The notes beneath the pieces are model-generated. The model was given only the letters and a program-made list of their open reading frames with translations, did no database searches and was not told the origin of the DNA. From Streptomyces coryli (GTDB lineage: Bacteria; Actinomycetota; Actinomycetes; Streptomycetales; Streptomycetaceae), in NCBI RefSeq assembly GCF_011044975.1, contig NZ_JAAKZV010000001.1, positions 1 to 64,000 on the forward strand: a DNA stretch of 64,000 nucleotides. Reading direction: 5' to 3'. Position 1 is the stretch's first letter; the number at the start of each line of letters is the position of its first letter. Made by a program: the position numbers and the translations under genes. Of the stretch, positions 1 through 8,811 are shown piece by piece.

Positions 1-339
1 CCCCCGCACCAGCCGCCCGCCCTTGCCCGTAAAGCGATCCGCCGCGATCTTGTCGTCCCAGTCGGTCGTGGCCTCGTCCCTGATCCGGGCGGCCACCGGG
101 CCGAAGTCCGGGCGTGCCTCGACCCGGCCGGCCATGCCGGGGATGCGGCGGGCCTCGGCGAGGAGGTTGCCGGCCCGGATCATCATCTTGCTGGGGATGC
201 AGGCCCAGTACGGGCATTCGCCGCCGACCAGCTCCGCCTCCACGCCGATCACGTCGACGCCCGCGTCGGCCAGCCGTCCCGCGACGTGCTCGCCGCCCGG
301 GCCCATGCCCAGCACCACCACGTCCGCTTCCTGCGCCAT
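1..339 (-). CDS. Pyridine nucleotide-disulfide oxidoreductase, N-terminal part (runs off window)
   Basis: The first 113 residues are present; the rest lies beyond base 1. An FAD-binding Rossmann motif near residues 8-20 (VVLGMGPGGEH) is followed by a redox-active disulfide motif, CPYWACIPSK, with C42 and C47 spaced C-x4-C as in class I flavin disulfide reductases (dihydrolipoamide dehydrogenase, mercuric reductase and relatives). The start is the ATG at 337-339, preceded on its own strand by AAGGAGG. It is divergent from the L,D-transpeptidase. The substrate cannot be decided without the dimerisation domain; mercuric reductase is less likely because no metal-binding N-terminal domain is present. 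Confidence 0.9.
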   Translation of the reverse strand, partial: MAQEADVVVLGMGPGGEHVAGRLADAGVDVIGVEAELVGGECPYWACIPSKMMIRAGNLLAEARRIPGMAGRVEARPDFGPVAARIRDEATTDWDDKIAADRFTGKGGRLVRG

Positions 340-409
340 GAGCGCCTCCTTCTGTCGTGCGTGTCGTCAGCGCGGCATCATCGATGCATTTGTGTGCTTT
401 GCATAGTAT

Positions 410-1648
410 GTGACCATGCGTCAGCTCCCCCGTCGCCGTCTGGCCTTGGCCTGCGCACTCCTCCTCTCCACTGTCGCGCCCGGCCTCACCGCCTGCGCCG
501 ACCGGACCGAGCACCCGCTCGCCTTTCGGGCGTTCGACGCCGCCGCCCGCCTCGCGGTGTCCGGCCACGGCGCCGACGGCCTCGACCCCGCCCGCCCGCT
601 CGTGGTGCGCTCCGCCTCCGCGGGCGACCGGATCACCGATGTGACGGCCGTCGACCAGCACGGCCGCCATGTCGGCGGCCGGCTCAGCGCCGACGGCAGC
701 CACTGGCTCAGCACCGCGGGGCTCAGCGGCGGCGCGCGCTATACGGTCCGCGTCGGCACCGAGGACACCTCGGGTGCCCGCGGACGCGGCACGCTGCACG
801 TGCACACCCGGAAGTTCCCCGGCAAGCAGCAGACCCTCGGCGTCGAACTGGGCCCGCGCAGCGGCACGTACGGCGTCGGGCAGCCGATCCGCGCGAAGGT
901 CGGCAAGCGCGTCACCGACCCGGACGTGCGCGCCGCCGTGGTGCGCGCGCTGCGGGTCGACTCCAGCCCGGGGGTCGAGGGCGCCTGGCGCTGGATCAAC
1001 GACCGCGAGCTGCACTATCGTCCGCGCGACTACTGGCCGGCCGGCACCCGCATCACCGTCCGCACCACCGAGCTCACGCCGGTACGGGCCGGGCACGTCC
1101 TCCGCCTCCGCGCCCCCGGCGAGCTGCGGCTGCGGATCGGCGCCGACGTGCGCGCCGTCACCGACGCCGCCGGGCACGAGATGACGGTGTGGAAGAACGG
1201 CGAGCTGCTGCGCACCATCCCGGTGACCACCGGCAAGCCGGGCTTCGAGACCCGTAACGGCGTGAAGGTGATCCTCGACGAAGAGGCCAAGGCGCGGATG
1301 CGCAGCGCCACCATCGGCATCAAGGCGGGCAGCAAGGAGTCGTACGACCTGCAGGTGCGGTGGGCCACCCGGCTGACCGAGAGCGGCGAGTTCGTGCACG
1401 CCGCGCCGTGGTCGGTGGGCGCTCAGGGCTCGGCGAACGTCAGCCACGGCTGCACGGGCATGAGCACGGAGAACGCGCACTGGTTCTTCGAGCGCACCCG
1501 CCCCGGCGACGTCGTGGTCGTCGAGGGCAGTGACGGCAAGGAGATGGAGCCCTTCGGCAACGGCTACGGCGACTGGAACCTCTCCTGGCGCGACTGGCAG
1601 GGCACCACCCCGCCGTCCGACCGCGGCCGGCTGCGCATCGGGGCGTAG
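410..1648 (+). CDS. L,D-transpeptidase with Ig-like domain, lipoprotein
   Basis: Peptidoglycan L,D-transpeptidase that would make 3-3 cross-links outside the membrane. The 412-residue product begins with an export signal ending in a lipobox-like LTAC, continues with an Ig-like region, and ends with a YkuD catalytic domain. The catalytic motif reads SHGCTGMS, with the nucleophilic Cys near residue 348, as in actinobacterial Ldt enzymes. Two starts compete: GTG 410 and ATG 416. Neither has a Shine-Dalgarno sequence, and a -10-like CATAGT lies only a few bases upstream (402-407), so a leaderless transcript starting at ATG 416 is possible. Confidence 0.9.
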   Translation: MTMRQLPRRRLALACALLLSTVAPGLTACADRTEHPLAFRAFDAAARLAVSGHGADGLDPARPLVVRSASAGDRITDVTAVDQHGRHVGGRLSADGSHWLSTAGLSGGARYTVRVGTEDTSGARGRGTLHVHTRKFPGKQQTLGVELGPRSGTYGVGQPIRAKVGKRVTDPDVRAAVVRALRVDSSPGVEGAWRWINDRELHYRPRDYWPAGTRITVRTTELTPVRAGHVLRLRAPGELRLRIGADVRAVTDAAGHEMTVWKNGELLRTIPVTTGKPGFETRNGVKVILDEEAKARMRSATIGIKAGSKESYDLQVRWATRLTESGEFVHAAPWSVGAQGSANVSHGCTGMSTENAHWFFERTRPGDVVVVEGSDGKEMEPFGNGYGDWNLSWRDWQGTTPPSDRGRLRIGA

Positions 1649-1654
1649 GCGCGG

Positions 1655-3751
1655 GTGACCCCGGCCCGCGCCCGCCCGCCTGCCCGCGCCCACTCCTGGT
1701 CGCGGGCGCTCCGCGACGCCGCCCGCGCCGGCGTGTCCGTCGAACGGGCCTCGCTCACGCCGCTGATCGCCCTGCGCGGCGCGGTCGGCGTCGGGCTGAT
1801 CCTCGCCTGGGCGCTGTGGGTCGGGTCGCCGGCGCTGGCGGTGTCGTCGGCGTTCGGCGCTTTCGCCTCGGGGGTGGCCTCCTTCCAGCGCAGCTGGCGG
1901 CCGCGGCCCGCGCTGGCGCTGGGGGCGGCGGCCGGGCTCGCCGTCAGCTCCTTCTGCGGCTATCTCGCCGCCGGGCATCCGGCGCTGTTCCTGGTGCTGC
2001 TCGCCGTGTGGTCGTTCGGCGCCGGGATGGGCTGGGCGATCGGTCCGGTGTCGGGTGTGGTGAGCGCGCTGACGGTGGCGGCGATGCTGATCGTCGTCAC
2101 GCTGCCGACGTCGGTGGCGGAGGCGGCCATGCACGCCGGGATCATCGCGCTCGGCGGGCTGCTGCAGGCGACGCTGATCGTGCTGTTCCCGGTACGGCCG
2201 TGGGGGAACCGGCGCGACGCGCTGGCCGACGCGCTCGCCGCCGTCGCCGACTACGCGCGCCGGCTGCGCGAGGACCCGTACGCGCCCTTCGACCCGCAGC
2301 CGCTGATGGAGGCCCGCGAGGCCGCCGCCGTCACCCCGCGCCAGGCCCGCCGCCGGCCGCGCCAGCTGCACGGCTACCGCACCCTCGCCGAGAGCATCCG
2401 CCCCGTCCTGGCCTCCCTCGCCGACCCGGTGGTCGGTGCCGCGGCGGAGGGCCCGGAGCGGGACCGGGTGCGCGAACTCCTGCGCGCCGCCGCCACCGTG
2501 CTCGATGCCACCGCCCGCGCGGTGCGCCGCGGCGAGTCCGTACGCATTCCGGAGCAGGCCCTCGACGTGCTCAAGGTGCCCGAGGACGGGCCGGTGCTGC
2601 CGCCAGGTCCTGCGCGCAAGGCGGCGCTGCGGCTGATCGCGCTGACCGAGGAGGTGGTGGAGGCGGCGCAGGAGCCGGTGGAGGTCGCACCGTCCGCTTC
2701 CGGGACCGGGCCCGCGCATCTGCGCCGGCCGACCGGGCCCGGGCTGCTGCGGGTGGCGCTGCGTGCCGTACGCCGCGAACTGCGCTGGTCCTCGCCCGTC
2801 TTCCGGCACGCGGTCCGGCTCTCCGCGGTGGTCTCGGCCGCGTATCTGCTCGCCCAGATGCTGCCGCAGCAGCACTGGTACTGGGGCGCGCTGACCGTTG
2901 TGATGGTGCTGCGCCCCGACTTCTCGCAGACGTACCAGCGCGGCGCCGCCCGGCTCGTCGGCACCATCGCGGGCGTCGGGATCGCGGGCGGGGTGCTCGC
3001 GCTCGTCCATGCCGGGCCGCGGCTCAGCGCGCTGCTCGCGGTGCTGGCGGTGGGCCTGCTGTATCTGCTGATGCCCCTCGGGTACGCGGCCGTGTCCGCG
3101 TGCACCGGCGCGTACGTGGTCTTCCTGCTCGGCATCGTCGGCGAGGACTGGGCGCAGACGGTGTGGGAGCGGATCGCGCTGACCCTGCTCGGCGGGGTAC
3201 TGGCCACCGTCTCGTACGCGCTCTTCCCCGCCTGGGAGAGCCCGTGGCTGCGCGACCGCCTGGCGCGGTGGCTCACCGCCAACTCCCGCTATGCCGCGGC
3301 GGTGTTCGCGGCCAACGCCGAGGAGCCTTCCAAAGACCGGCAGCGCGCCGTACGCCAGGCGCTGCTCGACGCGCGGGCCGCCCGGATGGAGTGGGAGGAG
3401 GCCACCGCGCGCGCCGACTCCGAGCCGGTGCGGCACCGCGGCCTGTCCCGCCGCAAGGCGGCGGAGGCGCGGGACACCCAGATCACCGCCGGGCGCCTGG
3501 CGATGCTGCTGGAGGCGCACACGCCGAACGGGCCCGCCGAGCCGGAGGCGCGGGACTTCGCCGCGGCCCTCACCGAGGCCACGGCGGACGCGGCCGCGGC
3601 GGTGCGGGAGCGGCGGCCGGTCGACTGGGCGCCGGTGCACGCGGCCCTGGCGCGGTGGCAGCGGGACGCGGAGCATCCCGGCGGGGTCGCGCTGCGGGTG
3701 GCGGATCTGCTCACCGCCGAGTTGGACGAGTTCGCGGCGGCCGTCGGCTGA
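1655..3751 (+). CDS. FUSC-family integral membrane protein (aromatic acid exporter-like)
   Basis: A 698-residue protein with two blocks of hydrophobic helices (about residues 40-180 and 385-530) separated and followed by long soluble stretches. This is the duplicated layout of fusaric-acid-resistance/AaeB-type (FUSC) transporters, which export aromatic or other organic acids. It begins at GTG 1655, six bases after the L,D-transpeptidase stop, so the two are probably co-transcribed, although no functional link is evident. The substrate is unknown; the many aromatic-degradation genes 20 kb away make aromatic acids plausible but unproven. Confidence 0.8.
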   Translation: MTPARARPPARAHSWSRALRDAARAGVSVERASLTPLIALRGAVGVGLILAWALWVGSPALAVSSAFGAFASGVASFQRSWRPRPALALGAAAGLAVSSFCGYLAAGHPALFLVLLAVWSFGAGMGWAIGPVSGVVSALTVAAMLIVVTLPTSVAEAAMHAGIIALGGLLQATLIVLFPVRPWGNRRDALADALAAVADYARRLREDPYAPFDPQPLMEAREAAAVTPRQARRRPRQLHGYRTLAESIRPVLASLADPVVGAAAEGPERDRVRELLRAAATVLDATARAVRRGESVRIPEQALDVLKVPEDGPVLPPGPARKAALRLIALTEEVVEAAQEPVEVAPSASGTGPAHLRRPTGPGLLRVALRAVRRELRWSSPVFRHAVRLSAVVSAAYLLAQMLPQQHWYWGALTVVMVLRPDFSQTYQRGAARLVGTIAGVGIAGGVLALVHAGPRLSALLAVLAVGLLYLLMPLGYAAVSACTGAYVVFLLGIVGEDWAQTVWERIALTLLGGVLATVSYALFPAWESPWLRDRLARWLTANSRYAAAVFAANAEEPSKDRQRAVRQALLDARAARMEWEEATARADSEPVRHRGLSRRKAAEARDTQITAGRLAMLLEAHTPNGPAEPEARDFAAALTEATADAAAAVRERRPVDWAPVHAALARWQRDAEHPGGVALRVADLLTAELDEFAAAVG

Positions 3752-3796
3752 GGACGGCGTCCAGGCTGAGGCGGCCTCCGTCATTGTTCACCGAGA

Positions 3797-3852
3797 CGTA
3801 ACGCTGAGTGTTACGGGTGTGCTTGACGGTAGTCGTCAACAAAAGGTTGAAT
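3797..3852 (+). promoter_or_regulatory. Promoter region with two inverted repeats, upstream of the acyltransferase
   Basis: CGTAAC (3797-3802) and GTTACG (3810-3815) form a perfect 6-bp dyad with a 7-bp spacer. TTGACG (3823-3828) and CGTCAA (3834-3839) form a second 6-bp dyad. TTGACG is also a good -35 hexamer, with TTGAAT (3847-3852) 18 bases downstream as a possible -10, so a protein on the second dyad would cover the promoter. The regulator is unknown. Confidence 0.5.
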
Positions 3853-3901
3853 CCGCAGTGCCGCTCACTCCGCCCATTTCGCCGACGCGAGAGGCACACC
3901 C

Positions 3902-5248
3902 ATGACAGCCGCGCCCCTGGCGCCACTCGACCTCGCCTTCTGGACCCTGGAGTCCGTCGCCCACCCCATGCACATGGGCGCCCTCGGCGTCTTCACCGGG
4001 GCCGCGCCGGAAGCGCCGGGGCGTGCCGCCGGGCTGCTGACCGAGCGCGCCGAGGATGTGCCCGGGCTCGGCATGCGCATCCGGAGCGTGCGGATCCCGA
4101 TGGGCGCGGCCGTGCGGGAGCCGGACCCGGACTTCGACCCACTGGACCACGTCCATCTGACCGCGGCCACCAAGGACTTCCATGCCACCGCCGGGGAGAT
4201 CATGGCCGCGCCGCTCGACCGGCGGCGGCCGCCGTGGGAGGCGCATGTGCTGCCCGCGGCCGACGGGACGTCGTTCGCGGTGCTGTTCAAGTTCCACCAC
4301 GCGCTCGCCGACGGCCTGGGCGCGCTGATGCTCGCCTGCGGGATCATGGACCCGGACCCGGCGGCGGAGCCGCGCGCCCCGCGGCCCGTACGACAGCAGC
4401 CCTCCTCACGCTGGCCGCTGCCGGGCCCGAATCCCCTGCAACTGCCCGGCGCCGTCCGCCGCCGCGCCGAAGAGGCGGGCCGCGCGCTCGGCATAGCGGC
4501 CTCGGTCGTCGGCGCCACCCTGGAGATACGGACCTCGCCCTCGCTCACCGCCGCCGCCAGCGGCACCCGCCGCACCGCGGGCGCCGTCCTCGACCTCGAC
4601 ACCGTCAACCGGGTCCGGAAGCAGACCGGCGGCACCGTCAACGACCTGCTCATCGCCCTCGTCGCCGGCGCCCTGCGCCGCTGGCTCGACGAACGCGGCG
4701 CGGCCGTGGACGACGTCGTGCCGCGCGCCCTCATCCCGGTCTCCCGGCGCCGCCCGCGCACCGCCCGCCCGCAGGGCAACCAGCTCTCCGGCTATCTGCT
4801 CCGCCTCCCGGTCGCCGAGCCCGACCCGCTCGCCCGCGTCCGCCGTATCCGCGCCGACATGGACCGCAACAAGCAGGCGGGTTCCGACCGGGGCGCCGGC
4901 GCGGTCGCCCTGCTCGCCGAGCAGGTGCCGCCGCTCGGCCACCGGCTCGCCGGGCCGGTGCTGGCGCAGGCCGCGCGGCTGCTGTTCGACCTGATGATCA
5001 CCAGCGTGCCACTGCCCAGCCTGGGCATGAAGCTGGCCGGCTGCCCGTTGGCGGAGGTGTATCCGTTCGCCCCGCTGGCCCACGGCCAGACGCTCGCGGT
5101 GGCGGTCTCCACATATCGCGGGAAGGTCCACTACGGGCTGATCGCGGACGGCGAGGCGGCCCCCGACCTGGACCGGCTGGCGGCGGCGCTGGGCGCCGAA
5201 CTCGACGCTCTCACCACTGCCGTTGAGCAAGATCCGGCAGTACGCTGA
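3902..5248 (+). CDS. Wax ester synthase / diacylglycerol O-acyltransferase family protein
   Basis: WS/DGAT enzymes transfer an acyl group from acyl-CoA to diacylglycerol or a long-chain alcohol, making storage lipid. The family catalytic motif HHxxxDG is intact as HHALADG at residues 132-138, and the 448-residue length is normal. The C-terminal half has the usual chloramphenicol-acetyltransferase-like fold pattern. The ATG at 3902 follows GAGAGG. The next gene, an epoxide-hydrolase-like enzyme, starts 32 bases downstream. True triacylglycerol synthesis activity is not guaranteed, since actinomycetes carry several paralogues. Confidence 0.88.
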   Translation: MTAAPLAPLDLAFWTLESVAHPMHMGALGVFTGAAPEAPGRAAGLLTERAEDVPGLGMRIRSVRIPMGAAVREPDPDFDPLDHVHLTAATKDFHATAGEIMAAPLDRRRPPWEAHVLPAADGTSFAVLFKFHHALADGLGALMLACGIMDPDPAAEPRAPRPVRQQPSSRWPLPGPNPLQLPGAVRRRAEEAGRALGIAASVVGATLEIRTSPSLTAAASGTRRTAGAVLDLDTVNRVRKQTGGTVNDLLIALVAGALRRWLDERGAAVDDVVPRALIPVSRRRPRTARPQGNQLSGYLLRLPVAEPDPLARVRRIRADMDRNKQAGSDRGAGAVALLAEQVPPLGHRLAGPVLAQAARLLFDLMITSVPLPSLGMKLAGCPLAEVYPFAPLAHGQTLAVAVSTYRGKVHYGLIADGEAAPDLDRLAAALGAELDALTTAVEQDPAVR

Positions 5249-5279
5249 CCGCCTCACTGACAACCGGGGGGAATCAGCC

Positions 5280-6431
5280 GTGTCCGAGATCCATTCGTTC
5301 CGTATCGAGATACCTCAGGCAGACCTGGACGACCTGCAGTCCCGGCTCGACCGCACCCGTCTCGCCGACGAACTGCCCGCAGACCAGGTCGCCGGGAAGG
5401 TGCAGCTCGGCATTCCGGTCCCGCCGGGATGGGAGTACGGCGTACCGCTGTCCTACGTCCGGCCGCTGCTCGACCACTGGCGGGACGGCTTCGACTGGCG
5501 GGCGCAGGAGGCGCGGCTGAATGCCTTCCCGCAGTTCACCACCGAGATCGACGGCCAGAACATCCACTTCGTGCACGTCCGTTCGCCCGAGCCGGACGCC
5601 ACGCCGCTGCTGCTCGGGCACGGCTGGCCGAGCAGCTTCGTCGAGTACCTGGGCCTGGTCGGCGAGCTCACCGACCCGCGCGCGCACGGCGGCGATCCGG
5701 CGGACGCGCACCACGTCGTCATCCCGTCGTATCCGGGCTACGCGTTCTCCGGCCCGACGCATGACATCGGCTGGACGCCGACGCGTATGGCCGCCGCCTT
5801 CAATGAGCTGATGATCCGGCTCGGCTACGACCGCTTCGGCGTCCACGGCAACGACGGCGGCGCCATCGTCGGCCCCGAGATGGCCCGGCTCGCCCCGGAC
5901 CGGGTCAGGGGCCTGCACCTGAACCAGATCTTCGCCTTCCCGCGCGGCGAGCCGGGCGAGATGGACGGACTGAGCGAGCAGGACGTGCAGTTCATCCAGT
6001 TCGGGCAGAAGTTCCTCGAGCACGCCATCCACGACCACAGCCAGCGCGCCCAGCCGCAGACGCTCGCGCACGCCCTCGCCGACTCCCCGTACGGGCAGCT
6101 GGCCTGGAGCGGGCAGCTGCTCGGCGACGCGCTCACCCCCGATGAGCTGCTGACCAACGTCTCCATCTACTGGTTCACGAACACGGCGGCCTCCTCGGCC
6201 CGCTTCTACTTCGAGAACCACCACGGCGAGCAGCCGACCGGGCAGATCACCGTCCCGACCGGACTGGCGTCGTTCGGCTACGACTTCAAGCCGCCGCGGA
6301 AGTTCGCCGAGCGCGACCACGCCGACATCGTGCAGTGGAACGAGTACGACCGCGGCGGGCACTGGGCCGCGTACCAGGTGCCGGAGCTGCTGCTCGCGGA
6401 CATCCGCGGCTTCTTCCGGGGTCTCAAGTAG
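5280..6431 (+). CDS. Epoxide hydrolase family alpha/beta hydrolase
   Basis: A 383-residue protein with an N-terminal epoxide-hydrolase lid segment (about residues 1-110) and an alpha/beta hydrolase core. HGWPSS supplies the oxyanion motif, the nucleophile is D192 in GNDGGA, and the C-terminal catalytic His is H361 in GGHWAA. An upstream in-frame TTG exists at 5223, but GTG 5280 is preferred because GGGGGGA sits nine bases before it. It opens epoxides to diols in this family, though many members have unknown substrates. It is probably co-transcribed with the acyltransferase and converges on the GNAT gene with no spacer. Confidence 0.85.
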   Translation: MSEIHSFRIEIPQADLDDLQSRLDRTRLADELPADQVAGKVQLGIPVPPGWEYGVPLSYVRPLLDHWRDGFDWRAQEARLNAFPQFTTEIDGQNIHFVHVRSPEPDATPLLLGHGWPSSFVEYLGLVGELTDPRAHGGDPADAHHVVIPSYPGYAFSGPTHDIGWTPTRMAAAFNELMIRLGYDRFGVHGNDGGAIVGPEMARLAPDRVRGLHLNQIFAFPRGEPGEMDGLSEQDVQFIQFGQKFLEHAIHDHSQRAQPQTLAHALADSPYGQLAWSGQLLGDALTPDELLTNVSIYWFTNTAASSARFYFENHHGEQPTGQITVPTGLASFGYDFKPPRKFAERDHADIVQWNEYDRGGHWAAYQVPELLLADIRGFFRGLK

Positions 6432-6917
6432 TCAGTCGAGCAGCAGCCCCATGTAGTACTCGCTGACCGCCGCTCCGTCCACGTCCAGGGCGGAGCGGCG
6501 GCGGCCCTCGAACTGGAAGCCGCAGCGCAGATACAGGGCGATCGCGTTCCGGTTGTGCTCCATGACGGTCAGCTCGAGCCGCCGCAGCCCGCACCCCCGG
6601 CCGGTCTCCGCGGCCGCGGTCAGCAGCGCCCGGCCGACGCCGCGGCCCGCGCTGCCGGCCCGTACGCCCATTACCACGTGCCCGGTGCGCCGCGCACGGG
6701 CGTACGGGAGCACCGAGACGTCCACGTATCCGATGAGCCGCTCACCCTCGAAGGCGCCGAGGAGATACGAGGCCCCGGGCGGCGGGATCTCCGGCGGCCG
6801 GTCGTCGCGCTCACCCGGCTCGAGCAGCATGAATGCGCTCTCGGCGTCCAACGCGAGCTGAAGATCGAGCAGTTGGGCCGCGTCGTCGGCGACCAGGGGG
6901 CGCACCGTGGCAGCCAT
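6432..6917 (-). CDS. GNAT family N-acetyltransferase
   Basis: A 161-residue single-domain acetyltransferase. The acetyl-CoA pyrophosphate loop is seen in the segment AGRGVGRALL (about residues 90-99), and the NRNAIALYLRCGF block is the usual C-terminal GNAT signature of RimI/RimL-like enzymes. It is encoded on the minus strand and its stop abuts the stop of the epoxide-hydrolase-like gene. Nothing shows the substrate. Confidence 0.82.
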   Translation of the reverse strand: MAATVRPLVADDAAQLLDLQLALDAESAFMLLEPGERDDRPPEIPPPGASYLLGAFEGERLIGYVDVSVLPYARARRTGHVVMGVRAGSAGRGVGRALLTAAAETGRGCGLRRLELTVMEHNRNAIALYLRCGFQFEGRRRSALDVDGAAVSEYYMGLLLD

Positions 6918-7025
6918 GGGTCCCTCTCAGCCGATTTCCTGAAGTCGCTTGTCGTATCGAATGGTCGCTTCTACATTTTCGCACCAGGCACCACGCCGCC
7001 TCGGCCCCGGGAGAGGACCGCACCC

Positions 7026-7988
7026 ATGCCGGACCGCAAGGCTCAAGGCCGCCATCGTCGTCCCCGCCCCAACACCGTGTCACGGGCCTCGCTGAAGGTC
7101 ACCGCCGGCGGGGCCGGACTCGCACTGCCGCTCATCGGCGGGGCCGTGGCCCACGCCTCCCCCGGGCAGCACACGGAGGAGAGCAGCGAGGCCCGCACGC
7201 ATACCCGCGGCGTGCCGCCGCTGCCCGCCCTGGTGGCGCGCCAGCAGGCGCCCGCGGCGGCGGAGACGGCGGCTGCCAGGACGACCCCGCGGAGCTCCAA
7301 GCCGTATGTCGTGGAGAGCGGCGACACCCTCACCGGCATCGCGGCCGAGGAGAAGGTGCGCGGCGGCTGGACGGCGCTGTACGAGCGCAACCGCCGCACC
7401 ATCGGGTCCGATCCGGACCTGATCCTCCCCGGCCAGAAGCTCTCCGTCCGCGGCGGCACCAGCGCCCCCGCGAAACCGGAACGCGCCGCTCCGGAAGCGA
7501 AGCCGAAGCCCAAGCCGAAGCCGCCGCCCAAGCCCAAGCCGGCGCAGGACAAGCCGGACTCGGCCGCCAAGCCGCAGGGCTCCGGCTATGCCGCGCCGAT
7601 AGCGGGCGCCAGGGTCGGCACGGGCTACGGCGTCCGCGGCAGCTCCTGGTCGTCCGGCTACCACACCGGCGCCGACTTCCCCGCCTCCATAGGCACCGGT
7701 GTCCGCTCGGTCAGCGCGGGCAAGGTCGTCTCGGCCGGCTGGGGCGGGTCGTACGGCTACCAGGTGGTGATCAGGCACGCCGACGGCAAGTACAGCCAGT
7801 ACGCGCATCTGTCCGCGCTCAACGTCCGCGCGGGACAGCAGGTGAACGCGGGCCAGCGGATCGCCCGTTCCGGCGCCACGGGCAATGTCACCGGCCCGCA
7901 CCTGCACTTCGAGATCCGCACCGGGCCCGGCTACGGATCCGACATCAACCCCCTTGCCTACCTCCGCTCGAAGGGCGTCCGGATCTGA
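7026..7988 (+). CDS. LysM-containing M23 metallopeptidase, exported
   Basis: A 320-residue cell-wall endopeptidase. An N-terminal basic region and hydrophobic stretch (about residues 20-44) give export. A LysM peptidoglycan-binding domain spans about 92-141, a low-complexity Lys-Pro linker about 155-178, and an M23 (lysostaphin-like) zinc peptidase domain about 205-315. The zinc motifs HxxxD (H213, D217) and HxH (H292, H294) are intact. I chose ATG 7026 rather than upstream in-frame codons because it begins the signal sequence and follows GGGAGAGGA. No c-di-AMP riboswitch pattern is visible in the 108-base leader. Confidence 0.9.
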   Translation: MPDRKAQGRHRRPRPNTVSRASLKVTAGGAGLALPLIGGAVAHASPGQHTEESSEARTHTRGVPPLPALVARQQAPAAAETAAARTTPRSSKPYVVESGDTLTGIAAEEKVRGGWTALYERNRRTIGSDPDLILPGQKLSVRGGTSAPAKPERAAPEAKPKPKPKPPPKPKPAQDKPDSAAKPQGSGYAAPIAGARVGTGYGVRGSSWSSGYHTGADFPASIGTGVRSVSAGKVVSAGWGGSYGYQVVIRHADGKYSQYAHLSALNVRAGQQVNAGQRIARSGATGNVTGPHLHFEIRTGPGYGSDINPLAYLRSKGVRI

Positions 7989-8077
7989 GTGCGCTGTGCT
8001 CCCCTGCGGACCGGCGGGCAGATGCAGCGGACCCGCCCGCAGTGCGGGCAGACGGGCACGGCTTGCCTGTTGATCAC
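7958..8077 (-). CDS. Possible 39-residue Cys-rich small protein
   Basis: A short minus-strand frame from GTG 8077, preceded by GGAG at a good distance, encodes a peptide with CPHCGRVRCIC, which resembles a zinc-binding knuckle. It overlaps the last 31 bases of the peptidase gene. Its third codon positions are GC-rich but less so than the neighbours. There is no other support; it may be chance. Confidence 0.3.
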   Translation of the reverse strand: MINRQAVPVCPHCGRVRCICPPVRRGAQRTQIRTPFERR

Positions 8078-8155
8078 AACGGTCTCCGCTCTCCAGTTGT
8101 GAGCTACCGCTCTGGCATCAGCTAGGACGCGCCCGGGACCCGTTAGGTTTTCTCC

Positions 8156-8776
8156 ATGGACGCATCCGCTTGGGACGACCGCTATGCCGCCCACGAACTA
8201 GTATGGGGCGGCGCTCCGAACCGGTGGGTGGCGCAGGAGACCGGCGAACTGCCGGTCGGCCGCGCCCTCGACCTCGCGGCGGGCGAGGGCCGTAACGCGA
8301 TCTGGCTGGCCGAGCGCGGCTGGCGGGTCACCGCCGTCGACTTCTCCGAGGTCGCCCTGGACCGCGCCCGCCGGCTCGCGACCACCGACCGGCCGCCCGA
8401 GGTGGCGGAGCGCATTGAGTGGGTGCGCGCGGATGTGCTCTCGTACGAGCCGGCGCCCGGCGGCTTCGACCTCGTGGTGCTCGCCTATCTGCAGCTGCCG
8501 GAGGCCGAGCGGGTGCCGGTGTGGCGGCGGGCCGCGGCGGCGGTGGCGCCGGGCGGCAGCATGCTGGTCGTCGGCCACGACTCGACGAACCTGAGTGAGG
8601 GGACCGGCGGGCCGCAGGATCCGTCGGTGCTGTACACGCCCGCGGATGTGCTCACGGCCGTCGCGGACGCGGAGCTGAAGACCGTACGCGCCAACCAGGT
8701 CCGCCGTCCCGTGGAGAAGGACGGCGGCGTGGTCGACGCGATCGATGCGCTGGTGCTGCTGCGGCGGGAGGGCTAG
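8156..8776 (+). CDS. Class I SAM-dependent methyltransferase
   Basis: A 206-residue protein with the SAM-binding motif I, LDLAAGEGRNA (about residues 38-48), then VDFSEVALDRA as the motif II acidic loop. The compact size and the N-terminal WDDRYAA segment resemble TehB/thiopurine-type small-molecule methyltransferases. The start ATG lies in a short gap after the peptidase and the gene appears to be monocistronic. The substrate is unknown. Confidence 0.85.
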   Translation: MDASAWDDRYAAHELVWGGAPNRWVAQETGELPVGRALDLAAGEGRNAIWLAERGWRVTAVDFSEVALDRARRLATTDRPPEVAERIEWVRADVLSYEPAPGGFDLVVLAYLQLPEAERVPVWRRAAAAVAPGGSMLVVGHDSTNLSEGTGGPQDPSVLYTPADVLTAVADAELKTVRANQVRRPVEKDGGVVDAIDALVLLRREG

Positions 8777-8811
8777 GGAGCGGGCTCGGCTCGCTCAGCT
8801 CGCCCGCCCGC

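Noticed and set aside
2374-3282. 302-residue antisense frame within the FUSC gene
   Set aside because: Ser/Arg/Thr-rich composition is typical of shadow frames in high-GC DNA; no motif is present.
6918-7025. c-di-AMP riboswitch before the cell-wall peptidase
   Set aside because: Such switches precede many actinomycete peptidase genes, but none of the conserved blocks is visible here.
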